Made by a program: the position numbers and the translations under genes
The notes under the pieces: model-generated
The model's input: only the letters and a program-made list of their open reading frames with translations
What the model was told of the DNA's origin: nothing
Databases searched by the model: none
Source of the DNA: Mycolicibacterium vinylchloridicum
GTDB taxonomy: Bacteria > Actinomycetota > Actinomycetes > Mycobacteriales > Mycobacteriaceae
NCBI RefSeq assembly: GCF_013404075.1
Contig: NZ_JACBJQ010000019.1
Coordinates: forward strand, 1-64,000
DNA length: 64,000 nucleotides
Direction of reading: 5' to 3'
Shown: piece by piece, positions 16,374 to 25,413 of the stretch
How the letters are laid out: the number at the start of each line of letters is the position of its first letter
Numbering within the stretch: the first letter of the stretch is position 1

Positions 16374-17498
16374 ATGCGATCGGCGTTTTCGGCCCGTCCC
16401 GCGAACCAGTACTACACCCTCACCGCGTTGCTGGCCGCCCGCGGCGCGCAGACCTCCACCTCCCGGGTGATCGCCGGAAGCGTCTTCACCCTGGGTCTCA
16501 TCACGTTGTCGACGATCGGCAGCTCCGCGACATTGCAGTGGCCGGGCAGCCGAATATTGCTGGCCGGGGTCGCGGTCCTGTGTTTCCTGTCGACGTTCAT
16601 CTGGCTGCGACATCGCTGGCCGACCAGGACGGAATCGGGCGTGCTGGTCGGCATCGCGGCTGTCGCCATTCCGATCGGGACCATCGCCCCGGTTGACCCG
16701 ATGTACGGTCTGCTCGGCACGGCGGCGTTCGCGTTGATCATCGGATACACCGCCCTCTTCCACGGCCCACGGCTGTTGGCCGCGATCTTGACCATCGCCG
16801 TCGCCACCCTGGTCTATCTCGCCGTCCGGATGGCCCCGGTCGACCTCCCGCTCACCCTCGCCGGCGTCGCACTGATGTTGCTGCTCTACGTGTTCGCCGC
16901 GTTCTCCTGCCGGCTGGTGGTCTGGCTTACCGGCACCGACGACGGCGCCGATGCCGTCGAACCGCTCACCGGCCTGCTCAACCGTGACGCCTTCTATCTG
17001 CAGACCTCGACGCTGCTGGCCTCCCGTAACCGCGACGACGACCGCTACCTCGTGATCGGCGTGGTCAACATCGACAGCTTCGCGGCGATGGTGGCCGTCG
17101 CCGGAAACCGTGGTGGCAACCGGGCGCGGATCGCCGCGGGCCAGGCGCTGCGCGAGACGGTGCGCAGAGATGCGATCTTGGGCCACGTCGGCGAGGCTGA
17201 ATTCCTTGTCGCCGACTGCTTCACCACCCCCGACTCGTCGCCGTTGATCGAGCGGATCCGCGGTGCGATCGCGGCGACACCGAGCGGGATGACGGCCAGC
17301 ATCGGGGTGGTCAGCACGCCGCTGCGCCCGCTCGTCGAGCACCCGCCCCACGAAATCCTCGACGAGATCGTCGCGCTGGCCACCACGGCGATGTATGAAG
17401 CCCGCCGGGCCGGTGGCAACCAGGCCCGCTACGTGGTGCACCCGAATCTGAGCATCAACGACGACGAGACCGACGGCTACGACACCCCGATGCTGTGA
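16374..17498 (+). CDS. multi-helix membrane protein with degenerate GGDEF domain
   Basis: A 374 aa protein. Six or seven membrane helices fill residues about 30-185, followed by a cytosolic GGDEF-like domain (about 195-355). The domain keeps EPLTGLLNRDAFY, but the active-site loop reads VGEAEFLVA rather than GGDEF, and the usual DLDxFK is VNIDSFAAM. Cyclase activity is therefore doubtful; a sensory or cyclic-di-GMP/GTP-binding role is more likely. ATG at 16374 follows GGGAGG. The 151-base upstream region has no other gene. Confidence 0.8.
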   Translation: MRSAFSARPANQYYTLTALLAARGAQTSTSRVIAGSVFTLGLITLSTIGSSATLQWPGSRILLAGVAVLCFLSTFIWLRHRWPTRTESGVLVGIAAVAIPIGTIAPVDPMYGLLGTAAFALIIGYTALFHGPRLLAAILTIAVATLVYLAVRMAPVDLPLTLAGVALMLLLYVFAAFSCRLVVWLTGTDDGADAVEPLTGLLNRDAFYLQTSTLLASRNRDDDRYLVIGVVNIDSFAAMVAVAGNRGGNRARIAAGQALRETVRRDAILGHVGEAEFLVADCFTTPDSSPLIERIRGAIAATPSGMTASIGVVSTPLRPLVEHPPHEILDEIVALATTAMYEARRAGGNQARYVVHPNLSINDDETDGYDTPML

Positions 17499-17501
17499 AT
17501 C

Positions 17502-17885
17502 TCAGCGGGCGGCGGGCGCAGCAGGCGAATCCGGGTCGATTTCCACGCCGTAGGACGTGATCGACGCGATCTCGGCGCCGGCGAATCGGCAGATGTGGCA
17601 ACTGGAGACGATGGTGACGCCGTCCGGCCGCTGGTAGCGCCCGAGCACCTCGACGACGACGGTGTCGTCCTGTTCGACAGTCAGGCAGTGGTCCCACGTC
17701 GCGACGGTCCCGGCCAGACCGCCCGCGGTCTCGCGGCAGGTGCCGGTGACCGCGTCGGCGCCCTCCAGCACCGAGTAGCCGACGATCGTCCACTCCACGT
17801 CACGGGCCAGATGCGGGAGGGCCTCGTCGAATCGGTGCTGTGCGAAGGCGCGCGCGATCTCAGCCCGGTCGGTCGGTCCGCTCAC
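17502..17885 (-). CDS. SnoaL/NTF2-like protein
   Basis: A 127 aa small alpha+beta protein of the nuclear transport factor 2-like fold (RAEIARAFAQHRFDEALPHLARDVEW, then VVVEVLGRYQRPDG). Members bind or isomerise small hydrophobic molecules, but no active residues can be assigned. GTG at 17885 has AGGAGT upstream. It converges with the GGDEF gene, with only 3 bases between the stops. Confidence 0.7.
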   Translation of the reverse strand: MSGPTDRAEIARAFAQHRFDEALPHLARDVEWTIVGYSVLEGADAVTGTCRETAGGLAGTVATWDHCLTVEQDDTVVVEVLGRYQRPDGVTIVSSCHICRFAGAEIASITSYGVEIDPDSPAAPAAR

Positions 17886-17978
17886 TGCTCAACTCCTGTC
17901 GAAGGCGCTGTCGTCGAGGCTATCCCGGCACGCTGCGCGGCCGCACCAATGTGTACCGCGCCGAGCGTGGGGCGGCGG

Positions 17979-17984
17979 TAGTGT
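17979..17984 (+). promoter_or_regulatory. -10 hexamer of the agmatinase-family gene
   Basis: TAGTGT ends 7 bases before the ATG at 17992, with no ribosome site. Confidence 0.5.
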
Positions 17985-17991
17985 CTGCCCA

Positions 17992-19038
17992 ATGAGCTCC
18001 GGCCACGATCCCTCACCCCAGCGTGAACTCCCACCCGGCATGACCGGGCAGCTGGATCTGCCCTACGCGGGCCTCGCGTCGTTCGGGCACCGTCCGTTCC
18101 TGACCGAGCCCGAGCAGTTGGACAGCTGGCAGCCGGATGTGGCGATCGTCGGAGCGCCGTTCGATGTCGCCACCACCAACCGGCCCGGCGCGCGCTTCGG
18201 CCCGCGCGCGATCCGCGCCACCGCCTACGAACCCGGCACCTATCACATGGATCTCGGGCTCGAGATCTTCGACTGGCTGGAGGTCGTCGACTTCGGCGAC
18301 GCGCACTGTCCGCACGGTCTGACCGAGGTGTCCCACGCGAACATTCGCGAGCGGGTGCACACCGTCGCCTCTCGCGGCATCGTCCCGGTGGTCCTGGGTG
18401 GCGACCACTCGATCACCTGGCCGTCGGCCACCGCGGTCGCCGACGTGCACGGGTACGGCAATGTCGGGATTGTGCATTTCGACGCGCACGCCGACACCGC
18501 CGACATCATCGACGGCAACCTGGCCAGCCACGGCACCCCGATGCGTCGGCTGATCGAATCGGGCGCCGTGCCGGGAACGCATTTCGTGCAGGTCGGGCTG
18601 CGCGGATATTGGCCGCCGCAGGACACCTTCGAGTGGATGCAAGAACAGGGCATGGTGTGGCACACCATGCAGGAGATCTGGGATCTGGGCTTCAAGGAAG
18701 TGATGCGCCGCGCGGTGAGCGAAGCGCTGGCCAAGGCCGACAAGCTTTATGTCTCAGTCGATATCGATGTCCTCGATCCGGCTCACGCACCCGGCACGGG
18801 AACTCCCGAGCCCGGCGGAATCACCAGCGCCGACCTGCTCCGCATGGTCCGGCAGCTCTGCTATGAGCACGATGTCGCCGGCGTCGACGTCGTCGAGGTC
18901 GCCCCGGCCTACGACCACGCCGAACTGACGGTCAACGCCGCACACCGGGTGGTGTTCGAAGCGCTGGCCGGGATGGCGGCCCGCCGCCGCGACGCGGCCA
19001 ACGTCAAGCCGGGCCCGCCGTCGCCGCTGGCGACCTAG
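17992..19038 (+). CDS. speB: agmatinase/ureohydrolase family enzyme
   Basis: A 348 aa binuclear manganese ureohydrolase. All three signature blocks are present: VVLGGDHSITW, IVHFDAHADTAD and YVSVDIDVLDPAHAPGTGTP. These hydrolyse agmatine or a related guanidino compound to urea and an amine. Specificity (agmatine, guanidinobutyrate or another) cannot be settled from the motifs. It carries a leaderless promoter and converges with the first gene of the uncharacterised island. Confidence 0.88.
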   Translation: MSSGHDPSPQRELPPGMTGQLDLPYAGLASFGHRPFLTEPEQLDSWQPDVAIVGAPFDVATTNRPGARFGPRAIRATAYEPGTYHMDLGLEIFDWLEVVDFGDAHCPHGLTEVSHANIRERVHTVASRGIVPVVLGGDHSITWPSATAVADVHGYGNVGIVHFDAHADTADIIDGNLASHGTPMRRLIESGAVPGTHFVQVGLRGYWPPQDTFEWMQEQGMVWHTMQEIWDLGFKEVMRRAVSEALAKADKLYVSVDIDVLDPAHAPGTGTPEPGGITSADLLRMVRQLCYEHDVAGVDVVEVAPAYDHAELTVNAAHRVVFEALAGMAARRRDAANVKPGPPSPLAT

Positions 19039-19061
19039 ATACCCGCTCCTGCCCGCCGGAT

Positions 19062-20189
19062 CTAGTAGTCGGACTCGGCGGCCAGGATCTCGGCCAGGTA
19101 GGCGTCGGGCCCGGGTTCGGCCAGCCGCCGTCGGGCGAATTTGCGGACCCGGTCTCGGGCTTGCGCGGTCTCCGTCGTCTGTGCGCCGACGATCACGGCG
19201 GTCGACGACCAATCCTGATCCCACGCTTTGGCCGTGGTCACCGGCTGGCTGGTCCGGTCGATGAGGTCGATCTTGGCTCGTCCGGCATCGTCGAGCGACC
19301 CGGCAGCTGTGTATGCGCCACAACGAAATTCGACCGGGATACCATCCGACGAGCCGGGACCGATCACCGGGATGTGGAGTACTGCGCTGACTCGGTCGTC
19401 GTCGGCGATGACGGCCCAGCGGACGGTGCCCTCAGCGGCGTCGAACACGCCACCGGGAACTCCGGACCAGGCCATGGACGTGGCCCCCCGTGCGATCGAT
19501 CCGGCCGTCGCGGGTCCACCGTCCGAGCCGGCGGCCAGCGCGTAATCATCTTGGTGCGCCGGTGCTGCGACGGCTGCCGCGCGGTCGGAGACCGCGTCGG
19601 CCAGCTCGGCCCAGCCCGGTGCGTCGACGCCGATGTCCTCGGCCAGCCGCACACACCGTGACACCAGCTCGAGTACGCGCGGGTCACCCACGAGCAGGTG
19701 CATGGCCAGCGCGTCGGCGTGCGGCGCCAGCAGTGCGGCGATATCCGCGTCGAGGCTGTCCTCCCCCACGAAGTCCTCGGCATGCGCTGTCACCAGCGCG
19801 ATCTCGGCGTCCAGTAGGGCGGCGTCCAGGCCGAGGATGCCGTCGCGGATGCTGGCCGGCCACCATCTGCGAAGCCAGTGCCCGATGGCCAGCCGGTGCA
19901 GCCCGTCCAATGCGCCGGGGGTCACCTCGACACCCGAAAGATCCACTGCGGCTGCGGTTTCGGCGGTCTGCGCCGCGGCGGTGGCGACCGCGTGGTGGCC
20001 GGATTCGCCGACTACCCGCCACAACCAGTCGGCCCGGTCGGCGTCGGTGAGGGTTATCTGGGCGGTGGACTGCTCCTCATCGACGGTCCACGCCAGCACC
20101 GCGCCATCGACCTCCACCACCGCCAACAACGGCACTTCGGCGACCGCGGGACCGATGCGCCACAGCCCGGATTCGGCGACCAACCTCAT
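19062..20189 (-). CDS. uncharacterised acidic protein next to the CHAT island
   Basis: A 375 aa soluble protein with no family that I recognise. The N-terminal third starts with beta-rich sequence (MRLVAESGLWRIGP, AVVEVDGAVLAW), the centre is helical and rich in Ala, Asp and Glu, and the C-terminal part again looks beta-rich (IPVIGPGSSDGIPVEFRCG). It ends LAEILAAESDY. It is coupled by an ATGA overlap to the upstream gene, so the two products probably act together. The longer reading to 20621 is only the open frame of the upstream gene. Confidence 0.7.
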   Translation of the reverse strand: MRLVAESGLWRIGPAVAEVPLLAVVEVDGAVLAWTVDEEQSTAQITLTDADRADWLWRVVGESGHHAVATAAAQTAETAAAVDLSGVEVTPGALDGLHRLAIGHWLRRWWPASIRDGILGLDAALLDAEIALVTAHAEDFVGEDSLDADIAALLAPHADALAMHLLVGDPRVLELVSRCVRLAEDIGVDAPGWAELADAVSDRAAAVAAPAHQDDYALAAGSDGGPATAGSIARGATSMAWSGVPGGVFDAAEGTVRWAVIADDDRVSAVLHIPVIGPGSSDGIPVEFRCGAYTAAGSLDDAGRAKIDLIDRTSQPVTTAKAWDQDWSSTAVIVGAQTTETAQARDRVRKFARRRLAEPGPDAYLAEILAAESDY

Positions 20190-21505
20190 TGCGCCACCTG
20201 AACTTCCAGCATGGACTTGATTCGTTGGCGGTGATCCAGGCTCACCGAACGGGCGACGCCCTCCAGCAGGGCCCGCAGGTCGTCGACGTCGTCGCAGGAT
20301 TCCTGCCAGACGTCGCGGCCGTGCAGTCGTGCCCACAGCCGGCTCAGGTACGGCCGGGCGAAGTCGGCCAGATCGTCGACCACCTGACGCTGGCGCGGAT
20401 GAAGCGGTTCGAGTGCGGCCAGGGCGCGCCGCGCATGCAGCACATAGGCCTCCTTGCGCAGCCTGGCCTGAATCGTCGCCGCCAGCTGATACCGGCTCAC
20501 GGCCCGCTCGTCGAGCGGACTCAGCTGGCCGGCGATCTCGATCCCGGCCACCAGCGCGGCCTGCTTGTCCTCGCCCAGGAAACCCCAAGGCGCGCAAGCG
20601 CGGTCGACCTCTTCGGCGCACAGCAGCGGCACGTCGGGGAGCTCGTCACGATCCAGCGCCCGCCGCAGCGTCGCGCGGACACGGTCCACCACGCTGCGGT
20701 CCAGCGGCCGGTCCCGGTCCGACCCGCCGGACAACGGCGGCGCGGACAGCGGTAATGCCGAGGTCAGGCCCAGTTCGAGGATCGACCACGGTAGCGCCGA
20801 CGGCTGGGTGCGGGCCTGGGCGCCCAGATTGTGCGGGGTCGCATCGGCGATCAGCGCCGACCACACCCGCTGGCGGGCCACGGTGGCGCGATGCCCCTCG
20901 GCCGGACCCAGCACCGTGGTCAGACCGGCCAGGAAGGGTCCGGTCATGCTGTCGTCGGCACGCACATCGGCCCAGCTGCGGTGCAATTGGGCCGACAACC
21001 GGGCGAGCACCTGCGGTGAGGCCACCAGCTCGTTGAGCACCTCGACGCCGGTGCGGTCACGGTCGTCGTGCACGGCGCGCAGTGCTGCCACCGCCGTCTG
21101 CTCGCCATCGGCACCAGGTGGCCCGTGGGTCACTGCGAGCTCGAAACAGATTGGGAAATAAAGATCTTGGGCGTTGCCGGCGGTGATGCGCAATCGGCGC
21201 CGCTGCGTCTTCATCAGCTCGAACCACGCCGCGGTCGAACGCAGCCGGTCGGCGTGGCCGGCGATCACGTCGGCGATCTGGCCGGCGACGTCGGAATCGA
21301 CGAACGGCGCCGAATAGGCAGGGTTGCTGCGCAGTCGCAGCACCAGCGGGTCGAGGATCCGCTTCACCGTGCGGCGCAGTGGCCCGCCGTCGTCACCGCT
21401 GAGGACTTCCACACCGGGCCCCAATGCCCGCCACGCACGGTCGATCACGGCACGCCGCGGTTGCGACGTGCCGACGGCGATGACCGTGTCCGAGCCGGCG
21501 CTCAT
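20186..21505 (-). CDS. uncharacterised mostly helical protein next to the CHAT island
   Basis: A 439 aa soluble protein, helix-rich throughout, without a recognisable domain. Segments such as ADRLRSTAAWFELMKTQRRR and LRKEAYVLHARRALAALEPL look like helical-repeat or scaffold sequence. TATCCT at 21512-21517 stands 6 bases before the ATG at 21505 with no ribosome site, marking a leaderless promoter. It is the first gene of a two-gene operon and is divergent from a membrane protein gene that separates it from the CHAT operon. Its function is unknown. Confidence 0.7.
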   Translation of the reverse strand: MSAGSDTVIAVGTSQPRRAVIDRAWRALGPGVEVLSGDDGGPLRRTVKRILDPLVLRLRSNPAYSAPFVDSDVAGQIADVIAGHADRLRSTAAWFELMKTQRRRLRITAGNAQDLYFPICFELAVTHGPPGADGEQTAVAALRAVHDDRDRTGVEVLNELVASPQVLARLSAQLHRSWADVRADDSMTGPFLAGLTTVLGPAEGHRATVARQRVWSALIADATPHNLGAQARTQPSALPWSILELGLTSALPLSAPPLSGGSDRDRPLDRSVVDRVRATLRRALDRDELPDVPLLCAEEVDRACAPWGFLGEDKQAALVAGIEIAGQLSPLDERAVSRYQLAATIQARLRKEAYVLHARRALAALEPLHPRQRQVVDDLADFARPYLSRLWARLHGRDVWQESCDDVDDLRALLEGVARSVSLDHRQRIKSMLEVQVAQ

Positions 21506-21511
21506 CGGGAC

Positions 21512-21517
21512 AGGATA
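21512..21517 (-). promoter_or_regulatory. -10 hexamer of the 20186-21505 gene
   Basis: TATCCT (minus strand) is followed by 6 bases and the ATG at 21505. Confidence 0.5.
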
Positions 21518-21571
21518 AGCGCAGCGGGAAGTTGGGTTCGGTAGCCGGTGACGGTAGGCACGCTGCTCACC

Positions 21572-22231
21572 ATGTCTGATGCACTGCTGGGCGCCATCGC
21601 CGTCGTCTCCGCCATCGCTCTCGCCTCGATCATCGTCGCCGCCGGTCTCGGCGGGCAGCCGCCACGAACGCAACGCCCCCGCCGCACGCGCTGCCCGCGC
21701 TCGATCGGTGTCGGCACCGTTCAGATGGTGGCGGGTGCCGACGATCCCGTCATCGTCGTCGAAGTGGAGAGTGTTGCCGGCCAGCGCTTCACCGGGCGAC
21801 TGTGCCATGGGCACGATGATCCGGTGGTTGCGGCACTGCGTCCCGGAGTGATCGTACTGGTGTCGTTCGACCCGGCCAGCCGCAAGCAGCTCGCGCTGGC
21901 CGACGATGCCATCGCCGTACGTGCGGCCGCCGACCAGGCGCTGCTGCGCCAGGGTGTGCTCACCGACGACCAGCTGGATCTGATCCGGTTCGGCACCCGC
22001 TCGTGCGGTGTGGTGACGGGGATGCGGCCCACCGGCCGCGAACGCGCCGACTACCGCGAGGTCGAACTGAACCTGATGGTCGCCCGCCCGGGTGGCGGCC
22101 AGTTCCCGGCCCGCGAAACCACCCTGGTGCCCGAGTCCGCGCTGGCCAAGGTCACCCCGGGCAGCATCATCGATACCTACTACCTGCCGGAGGACGAGTC
22201 CGCGATCGCGGTGTGCCTGCCCCCCGCCTGA
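21572..22231 (+). CDS. single-pass membrane protein with two-lobed cytosolic or external domain
   Basis: A 219 aa protein. One N-terminal helix (about residues 4-26; LLGAIAVVSAIALASIIVAA) is followed by a basic stretch (RPRRTRCPR) and a beta-rich region of two similar halves: VGTVQMVAGADDPVIVVEVE, later CGVVTGMRPTGRERADYREV. Each half looks like a small beta-barrel, possibly an internal duplication. The basic stretch after the helix suggests that the domain is cytosolic. GTG at 21548 is an alternative start. It sits between two minus-strand operons of unknown function and converges with the CHAT gene, 35 bases away. Confidence 0.65.
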   Translation: MSDALLGAIAVVSAIALASIIVAAGLGGQPPRTQRPRRTRCPRSIGVGTVQMVAGADDPVIVVEVESVAGQRFTGRLCHGHDDPVVAALRPGVIVLVSFDPASRKQLALADDAIAVRAAADQALLRQGVLTDDQLDLIRFGTRSCGVVTGMRPTGRERADYREVELNLMVARPGGGQFPARETTLVPESALAKVTPGSIIDTYYLPEDESAIAVCLPPA

Positions 22232-22266
22232 CCCGCTCACCGCTGCTCTGTCGCGGCCGCCGCCGC

Positions 22267-23643
22267 TCACCGGGCGCCCCCGACCGCGAAGGTGACCACC
22301 GCGGCCCAGTACAACGGGCAGGCGGTGGTATCGCCGTCGCGCCACCGCCGCATCTGCTCGCGCTGCCAGCGGTTCAGGCTCAAGACCGCGTCGTCGGCCT
22401 CGTGCGCGTCGTCGACGGCCATCACGACCTGAGCCATCGGATCCTCGGCGCGGCCGGTGAACCGGCGGTATCCGGCCGTCGTCGGCAGTGACCACAGCGT
22501 GGCGGTCACCAGTTCGCTGCCGCTGAGCACCATCGCCGCGACCAGGCCAGTCGCCTCGTCGAACTGATAGTCACCGCCGGAGCCGCACGCCAGCAGAGCC
22601 ACCCGGGGCGGCACCGACAACTGCGCGGCCATCAGGTCCGCGGCCAGCAGCGGACGGTGGTCCCCCACCGGTTCGGCAGCGCCGTCGGCTGCCGACGTGC
22701 AGGCCAGGTGCAGGGCGGCGCGGTCGGCGTAGCCGTGCGTACGGTCGGCGGCACTGGCATGACCGACATACAGCATCCGGCTGGGGGCACGGTCCAGCAG
22801 GCTGACCAACCAGCCGCGGTCGGCGTCGCTGCGGCGGAACAACTCCACGGCAGCGCCGACCTCCGGCAGCACCGGACGGTGCGCGCGCAGGTCGTCGAAA
22901 TGGCGCGACAGAGTGCTCTGCGCTGACGGCCGGCCCAGCACCGAACCCAGCGGTGAATCCGGGCGCTGACCCGGAACCCGGGGGTCCATCACGAGAAGTG
23001 CCGGTGCGTCTTTCTTTTCCCGCCAGCAGGAGGGTGTGCGAGGCGCATGGACGATATTGGGCGGCACCGCCATCACCACGTCGACCATCTCCATCAGGCG
23101 GAATCCTTCGGTGACGGCGTGGATGTCGGCGAGCTGCCACGGGATGCGTGCCGCGGTGGTGCCCTTGAACGTCACGGCCTCCTTGCGGGCGGCCACCAGC
23201 TCCTCGGGACTCGGGCCGGTCAACGGGACCGCCAACGCGCCCCACGGGATACGGGCCAGCCGTGCGCTCGGCGAGATGAACAGCACCGGCCGCGGATCGG
23301 CGACGGATGCCGATTCCCGGGTCGCTTCGCTCCTGCCCTCCGATGCGGAGAGCAGCTGCCAGGCCGGGGCGGCGATCAGCAGCACACCCAGGATGTAGGC
23401 GAGGGTCAACTCGCCCTCCGCCGAGGCGAACGGGCCGCGGGTGAGGGCGCGGTCGAGCGCCTCACTCAAGCTCTCGTCCCCGTCGGGGTCGGGCAACGCG
23501 CCGTTCAGCTCCTCGAGCGCGGCCAGCACGATCGGCTCGTGCACGACCCAGGTCACGGTGCGATCCGGCTGCCCGACAATCCGCAGGCTGGCATACGTCG
23601 CCACGCCCACGTCGGCGAACCTCAACACCAGGGTCGTACTCAT
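22267..23643 (-). CDS. CHAT-domain caspase-like protease
   Basis: A 458 aa protein whose residues about 125-455 form a CHAT (caspase HetF-associated with TPRs) domain. The catalytic dyad is visible as His 295 in MLYVGHASAADR and Cys 353 in VALLACGSGG, with the expected spacing. Before it, VLFISPSARLARIPWGAL is the typical start of the CHAT fold. Residues 1-120 look like a separate beta/alpha adaptor. CHAT proteins are cysteine peptidases that cut partner proteins once activated, often through attached TPRs. Here the TPR partner is a separate gene upstream, overlapping by 4 bases (ATGA). The substrate is unknown. Confidence 0.85.
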   Translation of the reverse strand: MSTTLVLRFADVGVATYASLRIVGQPDRTVTWVVHEPIVLAALEELNGALPDPDGDESLSEALDRALTRGPFASAEGELTLAYILGVLLIAAPAWQLLSASEGRSEATRESASVADPRPVLFISPSARLARIPWGALAVPLTGPSPEELVAARKEAVTFKGTTAARIPWQLADIHAVTEGFRLMEMVDVVMAVPPNIVHAPRTPSCWREKKDAPALLVMDPRVPGQRPDSPLGSVLGRPSAQSTLSRHFDDLRAHRPVLPEVGAAVELFRRSDADRGWLVSLLDRAPSRMLYVGHASAADRTHGYADRAALHLACTSAADGAAEPVGDHRPLLAADLMAAQLSVPPRVALLACGSGGDYQFDEATGLVAAMVLSGSELVTATLWSLPTTAGYRRFTGRAEDPMAQVVMAVDDAHEADDAVLSLNRWQREQMRRWRDGDTTACPLYWAAVVTFAVGGAR

Positions 23644-25313
23644 GGCCACGTCGACCAGACCGGCGCGTCGGAGGTGACGGCCTGGCCGTAGCGGTTCTGC
23701 GCCAGAAGTCGGTACCTGACCAGAATGGGGCTCCCGTCCGGCTCCATCTGCAGGGGTGGCAGCGCACCCAAAGTGGTCTGCGTCAGCGCGTCGACCACGA
23801 ACCCACCGGCGGCCAGTGCCTCCTCGTCCCAGGTCTCGACGGGGACCGTCACCGTCGCCGGGGCGTCCCACCCGCCTGCTTCTCCGCGGGGCTCGTTGGC
23901 GAAAGTTCCTCGTGCGCAGTGATATTCGATAAGTTCGCTGAGAAGGGCGTCGTTCTCCCACTCCCAGGCCACCGAGAAGGCGCCGGCCAGCATGCGTGCC
24001 GAGACCTGTGAGGCCCACCGCCAGCGCGCATCGGCATCGGTCATGGCGTAGCGCACGGAGTCGACGGCCAGGGCGGCGGGGATCTTGAGGTCGGCGGCCT
24101 TTTCGAGCTTGGCCAGGGCGCTGCGGTGGCGTTCGCTTCCGACGTCGAAACGCGTGACTCCGAGCGAGGCCACCTGACGTTCCTGCAGCTGCTGCCAGTC
24201 GTCATTGGACGGATCGCCGATCCCGTCGAAGTTCAGGTCGGCCAGGGCGTCGGCGCGCCAGATCGAGCCGAGGTGGTCGTCGAGCCTGGCGTACTGCAAC
24301 CAGCTCGACCGCGGCCAGCTGTCGAGGAATTCGCGAGCCTCGGTCACTTGCTGCACGGCCGCGGCAAAGTCGCCGCGAAACACCGAGATCCAACTGCGCT
24401 GCATCAGGATGCGGTGGATGTAGAGCGGGCGGCCCAGTTCGCGCCACTGCAGTTCGGCGTGGCCCCAGGACTCGTCGGCTTCCTTCAACCAGCCGACGCC
24501 CAACCGGGTGAGTCCGAAGTACAGCCAGCAGCGGGCGACATCGTTGGCCCGCGAGTGCTCGGCGATCACCGGGTAGGCGGATCCGACCAGTCGTTCGGTG
24601 GACTCGTGGTCGCCCCGCAGCCAGGTGGCCGCGGCGGTCTCGAGTTCGGCTCGCGCCCAATACAGTTGCCATCCCCGGCGCTGCGCCCGCGCGCCCGCCC
24701 GGCGCAACCACTCGTCCCCTTCGGCCAGCCGGCCGGTCTCGACGCAGAACCGGCCGTAGGCGATACCCGCGGCGACCAGTAGCTGGTCGGCCTCGTCGGT
24801 GCCATCGGTCAGTCCCTCGACGACCGGAATGATGTTCTGCCACAGTGTCGCTGCCGGTACATGCAGATCGTCGTCGCACAGCGCCGTCGCGCACAACACA
24901 GCCGCCAGGGTGGCCAGGTGGTGCTGCTCGGGTGCCAGGTCGGCGAACCGGTGAGCCGCCTCATCCGCCTGCAGGCCGGCGAGTTCGGCTGCGGCTTCTT
25001 CGTGATCGCCCGCGGCCGCGGCCAGGCCGGTGCGCAGGAAGCGGGCCCGCAACGTGAACCGGGCGACCATGTGGTCGGTGTCGGGGTATTTGGCCAGGCA
25101 ATCCGACATCCGCTGCAGGCATTCCCGGGTGCCGTCGTATGCCGTTCTGGTGAGATAGATTTCGCCGAGCTGGGCAAAGACCTCCAGTGCCAGATCGTCG
25201 CGATCCTCGCGCTCGATCTCCTCCATCAGCGACAGCAGAAGCTCCTTGGCCGCTTCCTCTTTGGCGGCGAGAGCAAGCTGGCGGGCTCGCTGTAGCTCAC
25301 CGATAATGGACAC
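23640..25313 (-). CDS. TPR-like helical-repeat partner of the CHAT protease
   Basis: A 557 aa soluble protein of stacked helices from about residue 5 to 460, resembling degenerate tetratricopeptide repeats (for example LALEVFAQLGEIYLTRTAYD and LYWARAELETAAATWLRGDH). The last 100 residues change to beta-rich sequence ending in a fibronectin-like VRYRLLAQNRYGQAVTSDAP. Fused TPR-CHAT proteins place such repeats before the protease; here the two are split but coupled by ATGA. TATGAT at 25320-25325 stands 6 bases before the GTG at 25313, so the operon begins here with a leaderless message. The repeats probably sense a trigger and gate the protease. Confidence 0.8.
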   Translation of the reverse strand: MSIIGELQRARQLALAAKEEAAKELLLSLMEEIEREDRDDLALEVFAQLGEIYLTRTAYDGTRECLQRMSDCLAKYPDTDHMVARFTLRARFLRTGLAAAAGDHEEAAAELAGLQADEAAHRFADLAPEQHHLATLAAVLCATALCDDDLHVPAATLWQNIIPVVEGLTDGTDEADQLLVAAGIAYGRFCVETGRLAEGDEWLRRAGARAQRRGWQLYWARAELETAAATWLRGDHESTERLVGSAYPVIAEHSRANDVARCWLYFGLTRLGVGWLKEADESWGHAELQWRELGRPLYIHRILMQRSWISVFRGDFAAAVQQVTEAREFLDSWPRSSWLQYARLDDHLGSIWRADALADLNFDGIGDPSNDDWQQLQERQVASLGVTRFDVGSERHRSALAKLEKAADLKIPAALAVDSVRYAMTDADARWRWASQVSARMLAGAFSVAWEWENDALLSELIEYHCARGTFANEPRGEAGGWDAPATVTVPVETWDEEALAAGGFVVDALTQTTLGALPPLQMEPDGSPILVRYRLLAQNRYGQAVTSDAPVWSTWP

Positions 25314-25319
25314 GGCTGC

Positions 25320-25325
25320 ATCATA
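25320..25325 (-). promoter_or_regulatory. -10 hexamer of the TPR-CHAT operon
   Basis: TATGAT on the minus strand, one base from the consensus TATAAT, ends 6 bases before the GTG at 25313. No good -35 is visible. Confidence 0.6.
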
Positions 25326-25362
25326 AATCGCGCGCAAGCGGGTCTGGAGATAACGGCGGGAC

Positions 25363-25387
25363 GGCGGACGTGCCTGGCACGTCCGCC
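25363..25387 (-). terminator. hairpin terminator of the LpqH-like gene
   Basis: GGCGGACGTG and CACGTCCGCC form a perfect 10-bp stem around a 5-base loop, 26 bases past the lipoprotein stop and upstream of the TPR-CHAT promoter. There is no U tract. Confidence 0.6.
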
Positions 25388-25413
25388 GCCGGTTGCCCGG
25401 GGTGCTTGTCACG

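Noticed and set aside
20190..20621. An upstream extension of the 19062-20189 gene.
   Set aside because: The stretch reads through the upstream gene in another frame. The ATG at 20189 forms a normal ATGA overlap.
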